Shown: positions 1 to 8,204 of the stretch, piece after piece | How positions within the stretch are numbered: position 1 is the stretch's first letter | How the letters are laid out: every line of letters starts with the position of its first letter | The notes under the pieces: generated by a model | Told to the model about the DNA's origin: nothing | Seen by the model: the letters and a program-made list of their open reading frames with translations, nothing else | Database searches by the model: none | DNA from: Coriobacteriia bacterium | Lineage (GTDB): Bacteria > Actinomycetota > Coriobacteriia > Anaerosomatales > PALSA-660 | DNA: 42,711 nucleotides | Direction of reading: 5' to 3' | Assembly (NCBI GenBank): GCA_030652345.1 | Contig: JAUSAU010000006.1 | Coordinates: 1 to 42,711, forward strand | Program-made: the position numbers and the translations under genes

Positions 1-1284
1 GCCGCATTCGGCGGATCAGCGGAGTTCCGCCCGGGAGAGACCAAACTGGGCTACGCCGGCCGCGTCTTCGACGAGGCCGAGCTCGTCGCGCTCGTCGACT
101 CCTCGCTGGACTTCTGGCTCACCTACGGCAGGTACTCCGAGCGCTTCGAGACCGCGCTCGCGTCCGTCCTGGGCGTGCGGACCTGTCTGCTCGTCAACTC
201 GGGATCATCGGCCAATCTGCTCGCATTCGCGGCGCTGACCTCCGAGAGTCTGGGCGAGCGCCGGATCGGGCGAGGCGACGAGGTCATCACTGTCGCCGCC
301 GGCTTCCCGACGACGGTGACGCCGATCATCCAGTACGGCGCCGTGCCCGTCTTCGTCGATGTGGCGCTCCCCGGCTACAACGTCGACGTCGAGCAGCTCG
401 AGGCAGCCTTCTCTCCGAGAACGAAGGCGGTCATGCTCGCTCACACGCTGGGCAATCCCTTCGACATCGACGGTGTGACTGCGTTCTGCGAGCGACACGG
501 CCTGTGGCTGATCGAGGACAACTGCGACGCGCTCGGATCCCGGTACAAGGGGCGCCTCACGGGGACGTTCGGCCATATCGGGACCTCGAGCTTCTACCCG
601 CCGCATCACATGACGATGGGCGAGGGCGGCGCGGTCTACACGGACGACCGAGAGCTCGGTCGCATCATGCTGGCGCTGCGTGACTGGGGACGCGACTGCA
701 TCTGCCCGTCCGGGGTCGACGACCGGTGCGGACGCAGGTTCGACCGCCAGTTCGGCACCTTGCCCGCCGGCTACGATCACAAGTATGTCTACTCCGAGTT
801 CGGCTACAACCTCAAGGTGACCGACATGCAGGCCGCCGTCGGTTGTGCCCAGCTCGACAAGCTGCCCGGGTTCATCGAGGCCCGCAGGAGCAACTTCGCG
901 TCTCTTCACTCGCTGCTCGAGCCGCTCGCCGACCGGCTGGTCCTGCCGGAGGCGACGCCGGGCTCGGAGCCGAGCTGGTTCGGCTTCATGATGACCGTCC
1001 GCGACCCCGAGCGTCTGCCGCGGGACAGCGTCACGCGCTACCTCGAGGCGCACGGCGTCCAGACTCGCAACCTCTTCGCCGGCAATCTGGTCCGTCAGCC
1101 GTGCTTCGACGGCATGCGCTCGCGTGGCGAGGGCTACCGCGTCATCGGCGATCTCGCGACCACCGACCGGGTCATGGCCGACTCCTTCTGGATCGGTGTC
1201 TACCCGGGGCTCGACGAGGAGCGGCTCACGTACATGGCGCACACGGTCCGCGCCGCGGTCGACGGCGGCGCGGCGGCGCTGTGA
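1..1284 (+). CDS. rfbH: CDP-4-keto-6-deoxy-D-glucose 3-dehydrase (RfbH/DdhC/E1 type), 5' truncated by window
   Basis: The frame is open from base 1, so the start lies just upstream; 427 residues are visible against about 437 in the family. It belongs to the DegT/DnrJ/EryC1/StrS aminotransferase fold but has the dehydrase signature YPPHHMTMGEGGAV, with His where aminotransferases carry the PLP lysine (His codons at 604-609). Cys codons at 523, 697, 703 and 727 give C-X57-C-X1-C-X7-C, exactly the [2Fe-2S] pattern known for E1 of Yersinia. The known reaction is PMP-dependent C3 deoxygenation of CDP-4-keto-6-deoxyglucose, which needs a ferredoxin-type reductase (E3/RfbI); none is in the window. 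The stop overlaps the next start (GTGA at 1281-1284), so it is translationally coupled to the YerE-like gene. Its upstream enzymes RfbF and RfbG lie about 15 kb downstream. Confidence 0.93.
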   Translation, partial: AAFGGSAEFRPGETKLGYAGRVFDEAELVALVDSSLDFWLTYGRYSERFETALASVLGVRTCLLVNSGSSANLLAFAALTSESLGERRIGRGDEVITVAAGFPTTVTPIIQYGAVPVFVDVALPGYNVDVEQLEAAFSPRTKAVMLAHTLGNPFDIDGVTAFCERHGLWLIEDNCDALGSRYKGRLTGTFGHIGTSSFYPPHHMTMGEGGAVYTDDRELGRIMLALRDWGRDCICPSGVDDRCGRRFDRQFGTLPAGYDHKYVYSEFGYNLKVTDMQAAVGCAQLDKLPGFIEARRSNFASLHSLLEPLADRLVLPEATPGSEPSWFGFMMTVRDPERLPRDSVTRYLEAHGVQTRNLFAGNLVRQPCFDGMRSRGEGYRVIGDLATTDRVMADSFWIGVYPGLDEERLTYMAHTVRAAVDGGAAAL

Positions 1285-3008
1285 GAGTCGCCGATCATAT
1301 CGCTGCTTCGCTCGCGAAGCGCGGGGTGACGCGCGTCTTCGAGATGACCGGCGGGATGATCACGTTCCTGCTCGACGCCATGTACCTTCACGGGGGCATC
1401 GAGATCACGAGTCTGCACCACGAGCAGGCGGCGGCGTTCGCCGCTGAGGGCTGGGCGCGCATGGCCGGTATCCCGGGCGTCGCTCTCGCGACCAGCGGGC
1501 CGGGTGCGACGAACCTGCTCACGGGCGTCGCTTCGTGTTGGTTCGACTCGACCCCCGCCGTCTTCATCACCGGGCAGGTGAACCGCGCCGAGCTGCGCGG
1601 TGAGCGTCCCGTGAGGCAGATCGGCTTCCAGGAGACCGATATCGTGGCGATGGCGCGTCCGGTGGTCAAAGTCGCGCACCTTGTGCAGGATCCCGCCGCG
1701 GTTCCCGGGGACATGTGCGATGCGTTCGAGATCGCGCTTGCGGGCCGGCCAGGGCCAGTACTGCTCGACGTCCCGATGGACGTGCAGCGCGCCGAGACCG
1801 GTGCGGTGGTCGCCCCGTGCACCTCGGCGCCTGCCGCCGGGCCTGCTGCCGCCGAAGTGCGGGCTGCACTTGACATCCTGCGCTCCGCCGCGCGCCCGCT
1901 CCTGCTCGCGGGCGCGGGCGTGCGCATCGGCGACGCCACGGCCGACCTCCGCGCGTTCGCTCGCGCGACCGGCGTGCCCGTCGTGACGTCGCTCCCCGGG
2001 CTGGACGCCATCGCGTTCGACGACCCGCTGCGCGTCGGAATGATCGGCACCTACGGCAACCGGTGGGCGAATCTGGCCTTGGGGGACGCCGATGCCGTTC
2101 TCGTGATAGGCAGCCGTCTCGACTTGCGCCAGACTTCCGCGCGCGTCGCCGAGTTCGTCGAGGGCAAGCGGATCGTGCAGGTCGACATCGACGCCGGTGA
2201 GATCGGCACGCCCGTCCCGGTCGAGGCCGGCATCGCTGCGGACGCCGGAGCGTTCCTCCGCGCGGCACTGTCCGCCTGGGGAGCCGACCCGCCGTTGCCG
2301 CTCGACGATTGGCGCCGCGACATCGATGCTCTGCGCGGAGTATGGCCGGACGTGGCGGAACTCGCCGCCCTTCCCGGGATCAACCCGAACGTCGTCATGC
2401 ACGAGCTCTCGCGCGCCCCGCGCGCCGCGTCGGCGTTCGTGGCCGACGTGGGCCAGAACCAGATGTGGGCCGGCCAGTCGCTCGAGATCGGTGAGGATCA
2501 GCGCTTCATGACCTCCGCGGGCCTCGGATCGATGGGATTCGCACTGCCCGCGGCACTCGGTGCGGCGCTCGCGGTGCGTGACCGCGCCGGACGTGCGTCT
2601 TCTGTCACCGGCCCGGTCGTGTGCATCACGGGCGACGGTGGCCTGCAGGTGAACCTGCAGGAACTCGAGAGCGTGGTGCGCCTCGGCGCCCCGGTGAAGA
2701 TCGTCGTGCTCGACAACCGTTGCCTCGGCATGGTCCGCCAGTTCCAGGACGATCTGTTCGACTCCCGGCGCCAGTCGACGGAGTGGGGCTACGGCGCGCC
2801 GGACTTCGTCGCGCTCGCCGCGGCGTTCGGGCTGCCCGCGGAGTCGGTTTCGGATCCGTCGCAGGTCGTAGGGGCCGTGGATCGCCTGATGGCCGACCCC
2901 GGTTCACCGGCCCTCCTTCGTGTCGAGATCACAGGCGAGAGCTCCGTGAGCCCGAAGGTGGCATTCGGCCGGAGCGTGGCCGATATGGACCCGCCGGTCG
3001 GCACGTGA
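1281..3008 (+). CDS. YerE-like thiamine-diphosphate enzyme (acetolactate-synthase fold), probable sugar acetyl-branching enzyme
   Basis: 575 residues, starting at GTG 1281, which overlaps the rfbH stop; the homology to IlvB-type enzymes begins right at this start, so longer versions of the frame are not credible. It shows the N-terminal pyrimidine-binding domain with the cofactor-activating glutamate (LHHEQAAAF, Glu48), the central domain (GMIGTYGNRWANLAL, QVDIDAGEIG) and the C-terminal PP-binding motif starting ITGDGG and ending VVLDN. Acetohydroxyacid synthases share this layout. The known family member YerE from Yersinia is a TPP/FAD enzyme that adds a two-carbon unit from pyruvate to CDP-3,6-dideoxy-4-keto-D-glucose, the product of RfbH. 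The direct coupling to rfbH and to a downstream SDR makes that role more likely than branched amino acid synthesis, and no small ilvN-like subunit follows. The substrate assignment is inference from context. Confidence 0.82.
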   Translation: MRVADHIAASLAKRGVTRVFEMTGGMITFLLDAMYLHGGIEITSLHHEQAAAFAAEGWARMAGIPGVALATSGPGATNLLTGVASCWFDSTPAVFITGQVNRAELRGERPVRQIGFQETDIVAMARPVVKVAHLVQDPAAVPGDMCDAFEIALAGRPGPVLLDVPMDVQRAETGAVVAPCTSAPAAGPAAAEVRAALDILRSAARPLLLAGAGVRIGDATADLRAFARATGVPVVTSLPGLDAIAFDDPLRVGMIGTYGNRWANLALGDADAVLVIGSRLDLRQTSARVAEFVEGKRIVQVDIDAGEIGTPVPVEAGIAADAGAFLRAALSAWGADPPLPLDDWRRDIDALRGVWPDVAELAALPGINPNVVMHELSRAPRAASAFVADVGQNQMWAGQSLEIGEDQRFMTSAGLGSMGFALPAALGAALAVRDRAGRASSVTGPVVCITGDGGLQVNLQELESVVRLGAPVKIVVLDNRCLGMVRQFQDDLFDSRRQSTEWGYGAPDFVALAAAFGLPAESVSDPSQVVGAVDRLMADPGSPALLRVEITGESSVSPKVAFGRSVADMDPPVGT

Positions 3009-3018
3009 GGACTTCGGC

Positions 3019-3930
3019 GTGAGGATCGCGATCCTCGGCGCGACCGGCCACGTCGGACGCTCGCTCGCCGCTGAACTCGGCGCGCGCGACGGGATCGACC
3101 TCGCACTTGTCGCCCGCGCGCCCGACCGTGCCCGCGCGTTCGCGCAGACGCGAGTCGCGGGCGCATGGGAGGTCGCCTCGTTCTCGGAGCTGGCCGCTGT
3201 CGACGCCGACCTCGTCGTGCAGTGTGCGGGCGTCGGTGATCCCGCGCGGCTGGGCATGGACGTCCTCGAGATCGAGGAGCGTCTCGACGAGAGCTTCCTG
3301 GGATGGCTCGCCGCGCATCCGTCCGCGCGCGGTGTCGCTTTCTCGAGCGGCGCGGTCTACGACAGCACGTTCGACGTCCCGGTCGATGACTGCACACCCC
3401 TGTGCGACCCCGCCCGCACTCCGGAGGCACCGGGGGAGGCGTACGCGATCGCCAAGTCTCGCTCCGAGGCCCGGCATCGCGCATCCGGTCTGCCCGTGGT
3501 CGACCTGCGGCTCTTCGGGTACTTCACCCGACTCATCGATCCCGACGCCGCCTTCCTGATGAACGACCTCGTCCGGGCGTTGCGAACCGGGACGGACCTC
3601 GTCATATCGCCGGGAGAGATCGTGCGGGACTACGCCGACCCGACGGACCTCGCCGACCTGGTCCTCGCCGCCGGTTCGAGCGGCGCGACCGAGTCCGCCC
3701 TCGATGTCGTCAGCGCCTCGCCGGTGAGCCGCTCCACGCTGCTCGAACACTTCGTGGCAAGCCGGGCTTTGGGCTACACTGTCCGCGATGTCGGCGGCCC
3801 GGCCTCGGTCACCGGTGCGAAGCCGGCCTACTACTCGGTCAGCCGTCGCGCGGAGGGTGTGGGCTTCCGCCCACGCCACTCGGCCATCGAGACGCTCGAT
3901 CGTGAGGTCGAAGCGCTCCTCATGTCCTGA
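3019..3930 (+). CDS. NAD(P)-dependent sugar epimerase/reductase (extended SDR), possible YerF-like ketoreductase
   Basis: 303 residues, GTG start 10 bases after the YerE-like gene. The N-terminal Rossmann motif GATGHVG (residues 7-13) and the catalytic YAIAK (Tyr142, Lys146) mark an extended short-chain dehydrogenase acting on nucleotide sugars; SSGAVYD near residue 113 supplies the usual Ser region. Its place immediately after RfbH and the YerE-like enzyme fits reduction of the acetyl branch or C4 ketone that would complete a yersiniose-type sugar. In Yersinia that step is carried out by YerF. The fold is well supported; the substrate is inferred only from gene order. It could instead be a plain C4 reductase or epimerase of a 3,6-dideoxyhexose. 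Confidence 0.78.
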   Translation: MRIAILGATGHVGRSLAAELGARDGIDLALVARAPDRARAFAQTRVAGAWEVASFSELAAVDADLVVQCAGVGDPARLGMDVLEIEERLDESFLGWLAAHPSARGVAFSSGAVYDSTFDVPVDDCTPLCDPARTPEAPGEAYAIAKSRSEARHRASGLPVVDLRLFGYFTRLIDPDAAFLMNDLVRALRTGTDLVISPGEIVRDYADPTDLADLVLAAGSSGATESALDVVSASPVSRSTLLEHFVASRALGYTVRDVGGPASVTGAKPAYYSVSRRAEGVGFRPRHSAIETLDREVEALLMS

Positions 3931-3954
3931 CCCGCCGCACGGGAGTCCGAGAGT

Positions 3955-5517
3955 ATGCCGTTCGCCACATTCCTGAGCCGCTGGGGTTTCGTCGTTCGCG
4001 ACCGGGCGCTCGCCATCGGAGTCGCCGCCCTCGTGGCGCTTCAGGGTTTCAGCCTCTTCTCGCTCGCGCGCGTCCACCCGGTCTGGGGCGACGAGGGCAG
4101 CTACTCGGACGTCGCCATGAGCTTCGCGCGGCGGGGAACCTTCGCGTGGCCGTTCATGACGGGCGACTACGGGTTCGAGCGTTCGAACGTGGCGTTCGGG
4201 CGCCTCTACACGGGGGCGCTCGGGCTCGTCTACCGGACGATCGGCTTCGGCGTCTTCCAGGGGCGTCTGCTCTCCTACATGTGCGGCATCGCGATCCTGG
4301 CCCTCGTCTACCTGATCGTGCGTGAACTGCAGGGGAGCCGCGTGGCGGCGGTGTGGGCCTCCGTGCTCGTCGCGGCCTCGTACATCTTCTTCGATACCAC
4401 GCACACGATCCGTCCTGAGATCGCGCTCACCGCGCTGGCGACCTGCTCGCTCTATGTCCTGCTCGTCGCACGCCGCAGGGACTCGTGGTGGCTCTACGCG
4501 CTCGCGGGCCTGCTCGGCGCGGCGTGCGCGGACGTGCACTCGAACGGCATCTGCGTGCCGGTGGCACTGGTCGCAGTCGCGCTCTGGCTGCTGGGGTGGC
4601 GACGCACTCTCACGCGCGCCGCCCTTCCGTTCGGCCTCGGGGTCGCTGCAGGCGCCGCTTGGTGGGTCGGCGTGCATATCCTGCCGGATCCCGCACTCTT
4701 CAGCTGGCAGTGGAGGTTCTGGTCGGGCTACGCACTGCCCCCCGCGGTGCAGATCGTCAGGAACCCGGCAGCGTGGGCGGTCGCCGAGTGGGCCAAGCTG
4801 ACCGAGGCGGGTACTGTCAACGCCGCGATCGTGCCCCTGCTGGCGTACTGGGCGCTGTTCGCGATCGGCGCACCCGCGCTCGTATGGGCATGGCTGCAGC
4901 GGGAGCGTGCCTCATCCGATCCCGCACGGTCCGCAGAGGCCACGCTGCGTCGCGACGCGCTCGTGCCCGTGATCTACCTTGCGGGCCTCACGTTCGCCGC
5001 GACGCTGGCGGTCTCGCAGCGGCTGCAGCCGTACTACATCTATGCGGTCCCGATGATCGTCTGTACGGCGGTCATGGCGATGGCATCGGCGCGTCGCGGT
5101 GTCCGATGGGCCATCGTGGTGGTCGCTTCGATCGCTGTCGCACTGTCTGTCGGAGCCGTCGGCTACACCTCGTGGAAGCTCCGCGGCGCCGACTACGGGC
5201 GATTCGTGTCTCAGGTGCGTCGCTATGTCCCGGACGGGGTCCGCGTCTTCGGATGGCAGGACCTGCGCTTCGCCTTCGAGGGCGACCAGCTTCGCGGCTA
5301 CACCGGCGAGCTCTACGACCGGGCGCCTTCGGGCGGCTACCTGGTGATCGGCGAGGATCTGGCGACGGCGTCCGCGGCCAACGATCCACGACTCAAGGCC
5401 ATCATCACGGAGCGCGGTGTCCTCGTGGGAACCGTCAGCGACAGCGTGTATGGCCGAAACGTGTCATCATCGCCGCGACTGCCCAGCTACCGCACGTTCG
5501 TGTATAGACTCAGATAG
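3955..5517 (+). CDS. Polytopic membrane glycosyltransferase, GT-C type (ArnT/PMT-like)
   Basis: 520 residues with many hydrophobic segments from about residue 18 to 410 and a soluble C-terminal tail of about 100 residues. After the first membrane segment the loop VHPVWGDEGSYSDVAMSFAR carries the acidic D-E motif typical of GT-C enzymes that use lipid-phosphate sugars (PMT/ArnT superfamily). Such enzymes transfer sugars on the outer face of the membrane from polyprenyl-phosphate donors. The neighbouring GT2 gene at 5570 looks like the matching donor synthase, so the pair probably decorates an exported glycan or protein. The ATG at 3955 is 24 bases after the SDR stop. The acceptor and sugar are unknown. 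Confidence 0.75.
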   Translation: MPFATFLSRWGFVVRDRALAIGVAALVALQGFSLFSLARVHPVWGDEGSYSDVAMSFARRGTFAWPFMTGDYGFERSNVAFGRLYTGALGLVYRTIGFGVFQGRLLSYMCGIAILALVYLIVRELQGSRVAAVWASVLVAASYIFFDTTHTIRPEIALTALATCSLYVLLVARRRDSWWLYALAGLLGAACADVHSNGICVPVALVAVALWLLGWRRTLTRAALPFGLGVAAGAAWWVGVHILPDPALFSWQWRFWSGYALPPAVQIVRNPAAWAVAEWAKLTEAGTVNAAIVPLLAYWALFAIGAPALVWAWLQRERASSDPARSAEATLRRDALVPVIYLAGLTFAATLAVSQRLQPYYIYAVPMIVCTAVMAMASARRGVRWAIVVVASIAVALSVGAVGYTSWKLRGADYGRFVSQVRRYVPDGVRVFGWQDLRFAFEGDQLRGYTGELYDRAPSGGYLVIGEDLATASAANDPRLKAIITERGVLVGTVSDSVYGRNVSSSPRLPSYRTFVYRLR

Positions 5518-5569
5518 GCTACCGCTCCCGCGGCGACGCGGGATGAGGCGATGCGAGAGGCGTGACAGG

Positions 5570-6514
5570 ATGCCACCGAGTGAGACGACGCTCATCTCCA
5601 TAGTGACCCCGTGCTACAACGAGGAAGGCAACGTCGAGGAGCTCCTCGCGCGCATCGATGCGGTCTTCACCGGCCTGCCCGCGTATACCTTCGAACTCAT
5701 CGCCGTGGAGAACGGCTCGTTCGACGGGACCTGGGACAGGCTCAGCGCCATGGCCGTGCGGGACGAGCGGGTCAAGGTCGTCCGCCTCTCGCGCAACTTC
5801 GGCGCGGACGGCGGTATCACCGCCGGACTAGAGTACGCACGCGGCGCGGCTGCGGTCCTGATGACGGCCGACCTCCAGGACCCGCCGGAGGTCATCCCGG
5901 CGTTCGTGGAGAAGTGGGAACAGGGCTTCCAGAACGTCTACGGGATCGTGACGAAGCGCGTCGGTGTCAGCGCCGTGCGCAGGATGAACTCGCAGCTCTT
6001 CTACTGGCTCATGAACAAGCTGACGGGCGGCGTCTTCCCGCGCAACGTCTCAGACTTCCGGCTGGTCGATCGCCGTGTCTACGAGACCATCAACGGCATG
6101 AACGAGCGCAATCGGTTCCTTCGCGGCATGTTCTTCTGGTCCGGCTTCCGGTCGACCGGCGTTGAGCACGAGCGTCCCCCGCGCTTCGCCGGCGAGTCCA
6201 AGGCCGGCACGATGGCGATGATCTCTCTCGCACTCAGGAGCATCCTGTCGTTCTCGTACTTCCCACTCCGACTCATAACGATCCTGGGGCTCACGATCTC
6301 GGCGCTCTCCATCCCGATGCTGCTCTACATCGTCGTGCGCGTCCTCATGGGCGTCTACGTCACACCGGGCTTCGGGACGATCATGGCCGTGATGCTGCTC
6401 ATGTTCGGGTTCCTCTTCACGATGCTCGGCGTGGTCGCCGAGTATGTGGGCCTCATCTACGACGAGGTGAAGCAGCGCCCCAACTTCATCGTGAGCGAGA
6501 CGATCGGGCTGTGA
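5570..6514 (+). CDS. GT2 polyprenyl-phosphate glycosyltransferase (DPM1/GtrB/ArnC-like) with C-terminal membrane anchors
   Basis: 314 residues from ATG 5570. A longer in-frame version would overlap the previous gene and carry a non-homologous N-terminus, and the family begins with the motif seen here, ISIVTPCYNEEGNVEE near residue 9. The GT-A domain includes RLSRNFGADGGITAGLEYA and the donor/metal motif ADLQDPPE. The C-terminal third has two long hydrophobic stretches, as in GtrB and ArnC. Members make polyprenyl-phosphate-linked hexoses on the cytoplasmic side, the donors for GT-C enzymes such as those encoded on both sides of this gene. Its stop overlaps the next start (GTGA, 6511-6514). 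A small 7-bp hairpin (5526-5543) precedes the start but has no U-tract. Confidence 0.86.
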   Translation: MPPSETTLISIVTPCYNEEGNVEELLARIDAVFTGLPAYTFELIAVENGSFDGTWDRLSAMAVRDERVKVVRLSRNFGADGGITAGLEYARGAAAVLMTADLQDPPEVIPAFVEKWEQGFQNVYGIVTKRVGVSAVRRMNSQLFYWLMNKLTGGVFPRNVSDFRLVDRRVYETINGMNERNRFLRGMFFWSGFRSTGVEHERPPRFAGESKAGTMAMISLALRSILSFSYFPLRLITILGLTISALSIPMLLYIVVRVLMGVYVTPGFGTIMAVMLLMFGFLFTMLGVVAEYVGLIYDEVKQRPNFIVSETIGL

Positions 6515-8097
6515 AGGACAGCATGCCGGCGCGTGAGGCGCGCGCCAGGGTGCCCGAATGGATACCGGTCACGGTCCTGTACGTGCTGGCCCACGGCTGG
6601 ATGCTGCTTGACCGCGGCGTCTTCTGGGACGATTGGGTCTACTTCCGTCAGCCGCCCGCACTCTTGGCCGATCTCGCGCGCCAGCTCGGCTCGATCTGGC
6701 CCGGCTGGACGTTCGCGATCCAGTGGGGATCCGAGTGGTCGGTCTGGGCCACGCGGGGAGCGGTCTTCCTGGCGTACCTGGCCGTCGCTCTCATGAGCCT
6801 GCGGTTGCTTCGGCGGGTGACCTCGCTCGATGCGCAGGCGCGCGTCTCGACAGCCGCGCTCGTTGCGGTGTTCCCGGTCATGGGTGCCCGCGACGCCGTC
6901 TCGAATTCCGCGTATGCGTTCTCGCTGGCGCTGTTCTTCGCGGGCTGGTGCCTGCTCGACTCCGCCGTGGGGCGCCGGAGGGTCGTGCTGCGCATCTCCG
7001 CGCTGGCACTGCTGGCGCTCTCGTTGCGGACCACCTCGCTCGGGCTGTTCTACCTCGTCATACCGTTCTGGCTCGTCTGGCGCGAGGGTGTCACCTGGCG
7101 ACGGCCTCGCGAACTGGGCACCGCCCTGCTGAGGTACGCCGACGTCATCGCACTTCCGCTCGCCTTCCTCGTGCTGCGCGGGCGGATGTTCGCGCCATCC
7201 GGTATCTACGAGGGCTACAACCGGCTGACCGCGGCGGGCCTGGTGAAAGCTCTGTGGCAGATCCCCGCCGCGCTCTACAACTCCTTCGTCGTGGTGCTTG
7301 CGCGCATGCCGTCCTCGATGTGGTGGCCCGTCGCGATACTCGCGACCGCGATCGCCGTGATCGCCCTGTCGCGCGGCAGCGAGAGGGATACCGCAACCCG
7401 CTGGTGGCTCGTCGCCGTGGTCGGCGTGTTCGCGTTCGTCCTCGGCGTCTACCCCTATCTCGCCGTCGGCAAGATGCCCGCGCTCCCGGACTTCGACAGC
7501 AGGCATCAGCTTCTCGTGCCGTTCGGTGCGGCCCTGATGCTCGTCGGCGGAGTCCGCGGTGCCGCAGGCTTCTTCCGCGCACCGCGGGTCGTGAGCGCCG
7601 GGGTGCTCGCGCTCCTGATCGGCGCAAGCGTCGGGGTTTCCGCCGCCGGACATCTCGCATACCAGCGAGAATGGTACAAGCAACTCGGGATGATCGAGGC
7701 GTTGCGCACGTCTGCCGAGGCGCATATCGGCCGCACGTTCCTGTTCGAGGAGCGGTCGGCATTCCTGAATGTCAATGGCAGGACGTACAAGCGCGAGTAC
7801 GAATACAGCGGGCTGTTCGCTGAGGCGTTCGGCACGCACCAGCGTTTCGGTCCGGACCGGAGCGAGTACGGGGCGCACGGAGCGGCCTTCTACTCGTCCC
7901 GGTTCACGGCTCCGTACAAACTCGACGGCTATCGCGCGGCTCCCCCGGACTACGCCGTGCTCGTCGAACCCGGTCCGGCCGACCTGCGCGACGACCGCGT
8001 GCTTGCGAGACTGCTCATCGCGGAATGGTCAGGCTCCCCGCGTCTGATGAGCGATGCGGCCACCACGGTACATCTTCGCTTCGAACCGCTGCGATGA
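6511..8097 (+). CDS. Polytopic membrane protein, probable GT-C-like glycosyltransferase
   Basis: 528 residues, GTG start overlapping the stop of the GT2 gene. It has roughly ten or more hydrophobic segments between residues 16 and 395 and a C-terminal soluble part. The first external loop contains FWDDWVYF, an acidic pair in the place where GT-C enzymes have their catalytic acid. I do not recognise a closer family. The tight coupling to a GtrB-like donor synthase resembles GtrB-GtrC pairs that add side-branch hexoses to surface polysaccharide. That role is inference. It ends 107 bases before the flippase gene, in a gap that has a candidate -10 box. Confidence 0.6.
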   Translation: MKDSMPAREARARVPEWIPVTVLYVLAHGWMLLDRGVFWDDWVYFRQPPALLADLARQLGSIWPGWTFAIQWGSEWSVWATRGAVFLAYLAVALMSLRLLRRVTSLDAQARVSTAALVAVFPVMGARDAVSNSAYAFSLALFFAGWCLLDSAVGRRRVVLRISALALLALSLRTTSLGLFYLVIPFWLVWREGVTWRRPRELGTALLRYADVIALPLAFLVLRGRMFAPSGIYEGYNRLTAAGLVKALWQIPAALYNSFVVVLARMPSSMWWPVAILATAIAVIALSRGSERDTATRWWLVAVVGVFAFVLGVYPYLAVGKMPALPDFDSRHQLLVPFGAALMLVGGVRGAAGFFRAPRVVSAGVLALLIGASVGVSAAGHLAYQREWYKQLGMIEALRTSAEAHIGRTFLFEERSAFLNVNGRTYKREYEYSGLFAEAFGTHQRFGPDRSEYGAHGAAFYSSRFTAPYKLDGYRAAPPDYAVLVEPGPADLRDDRVLARLLIAEWSGSPRLMSDAATTVHLRFEPLR

Positions 8098-8144
8098 CAC
8101 GCCCGTGTGTCCGTCCGGTGACCGTGCCGCCCGGCGACGGATGC

Positions 8145-8156
8145 TCGCGGTAGACT
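8145..8156 (+). promoter_or_regulatory. Candidate promoter -10 region of the flippase gene
   Basis: TCGCGGTAGACT ends in a TAGACT -10-like hexamer 48 bases before the flippase ATG. The same 12 bases occur at 9567-9578 ahead of the CMP-sugar synthetase gene. No good -35 hexamer is visible at 16-18 bases upstream, so the call rests on the repeated motif and on its placement in the only sizeable gap between 3955 and 9575. Confidence 0.4.
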
Positions 8157-8204
8157 GGCACGACGGCAGATCGATCGCGTCCTGAGACCGACACCGGAGC
8201 GTGC

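Noticed and set aside
1281..3008. Biosynthetic acetolactate synthase IlvB
   Set aside because: There is no ilvN or ilvC nearby and the gene is coupled to rfbH; YerE-like is the better reading, though IlvB activity is not excluded by sequence alone.
2929..4677. Long minus-strand open frame (582 codons), and similar ones at 6457-7878 and 24873-26378
   Set aside because: They are opposite clear plus-strand genes, have no recognisable domains, and are expected in GC-rich DNA.
5526..5543. Terminator between the GT-C and GT2 genes
   Set aside because: The stem is only 7 bp with no T-run, and the genes appear to be one operon.
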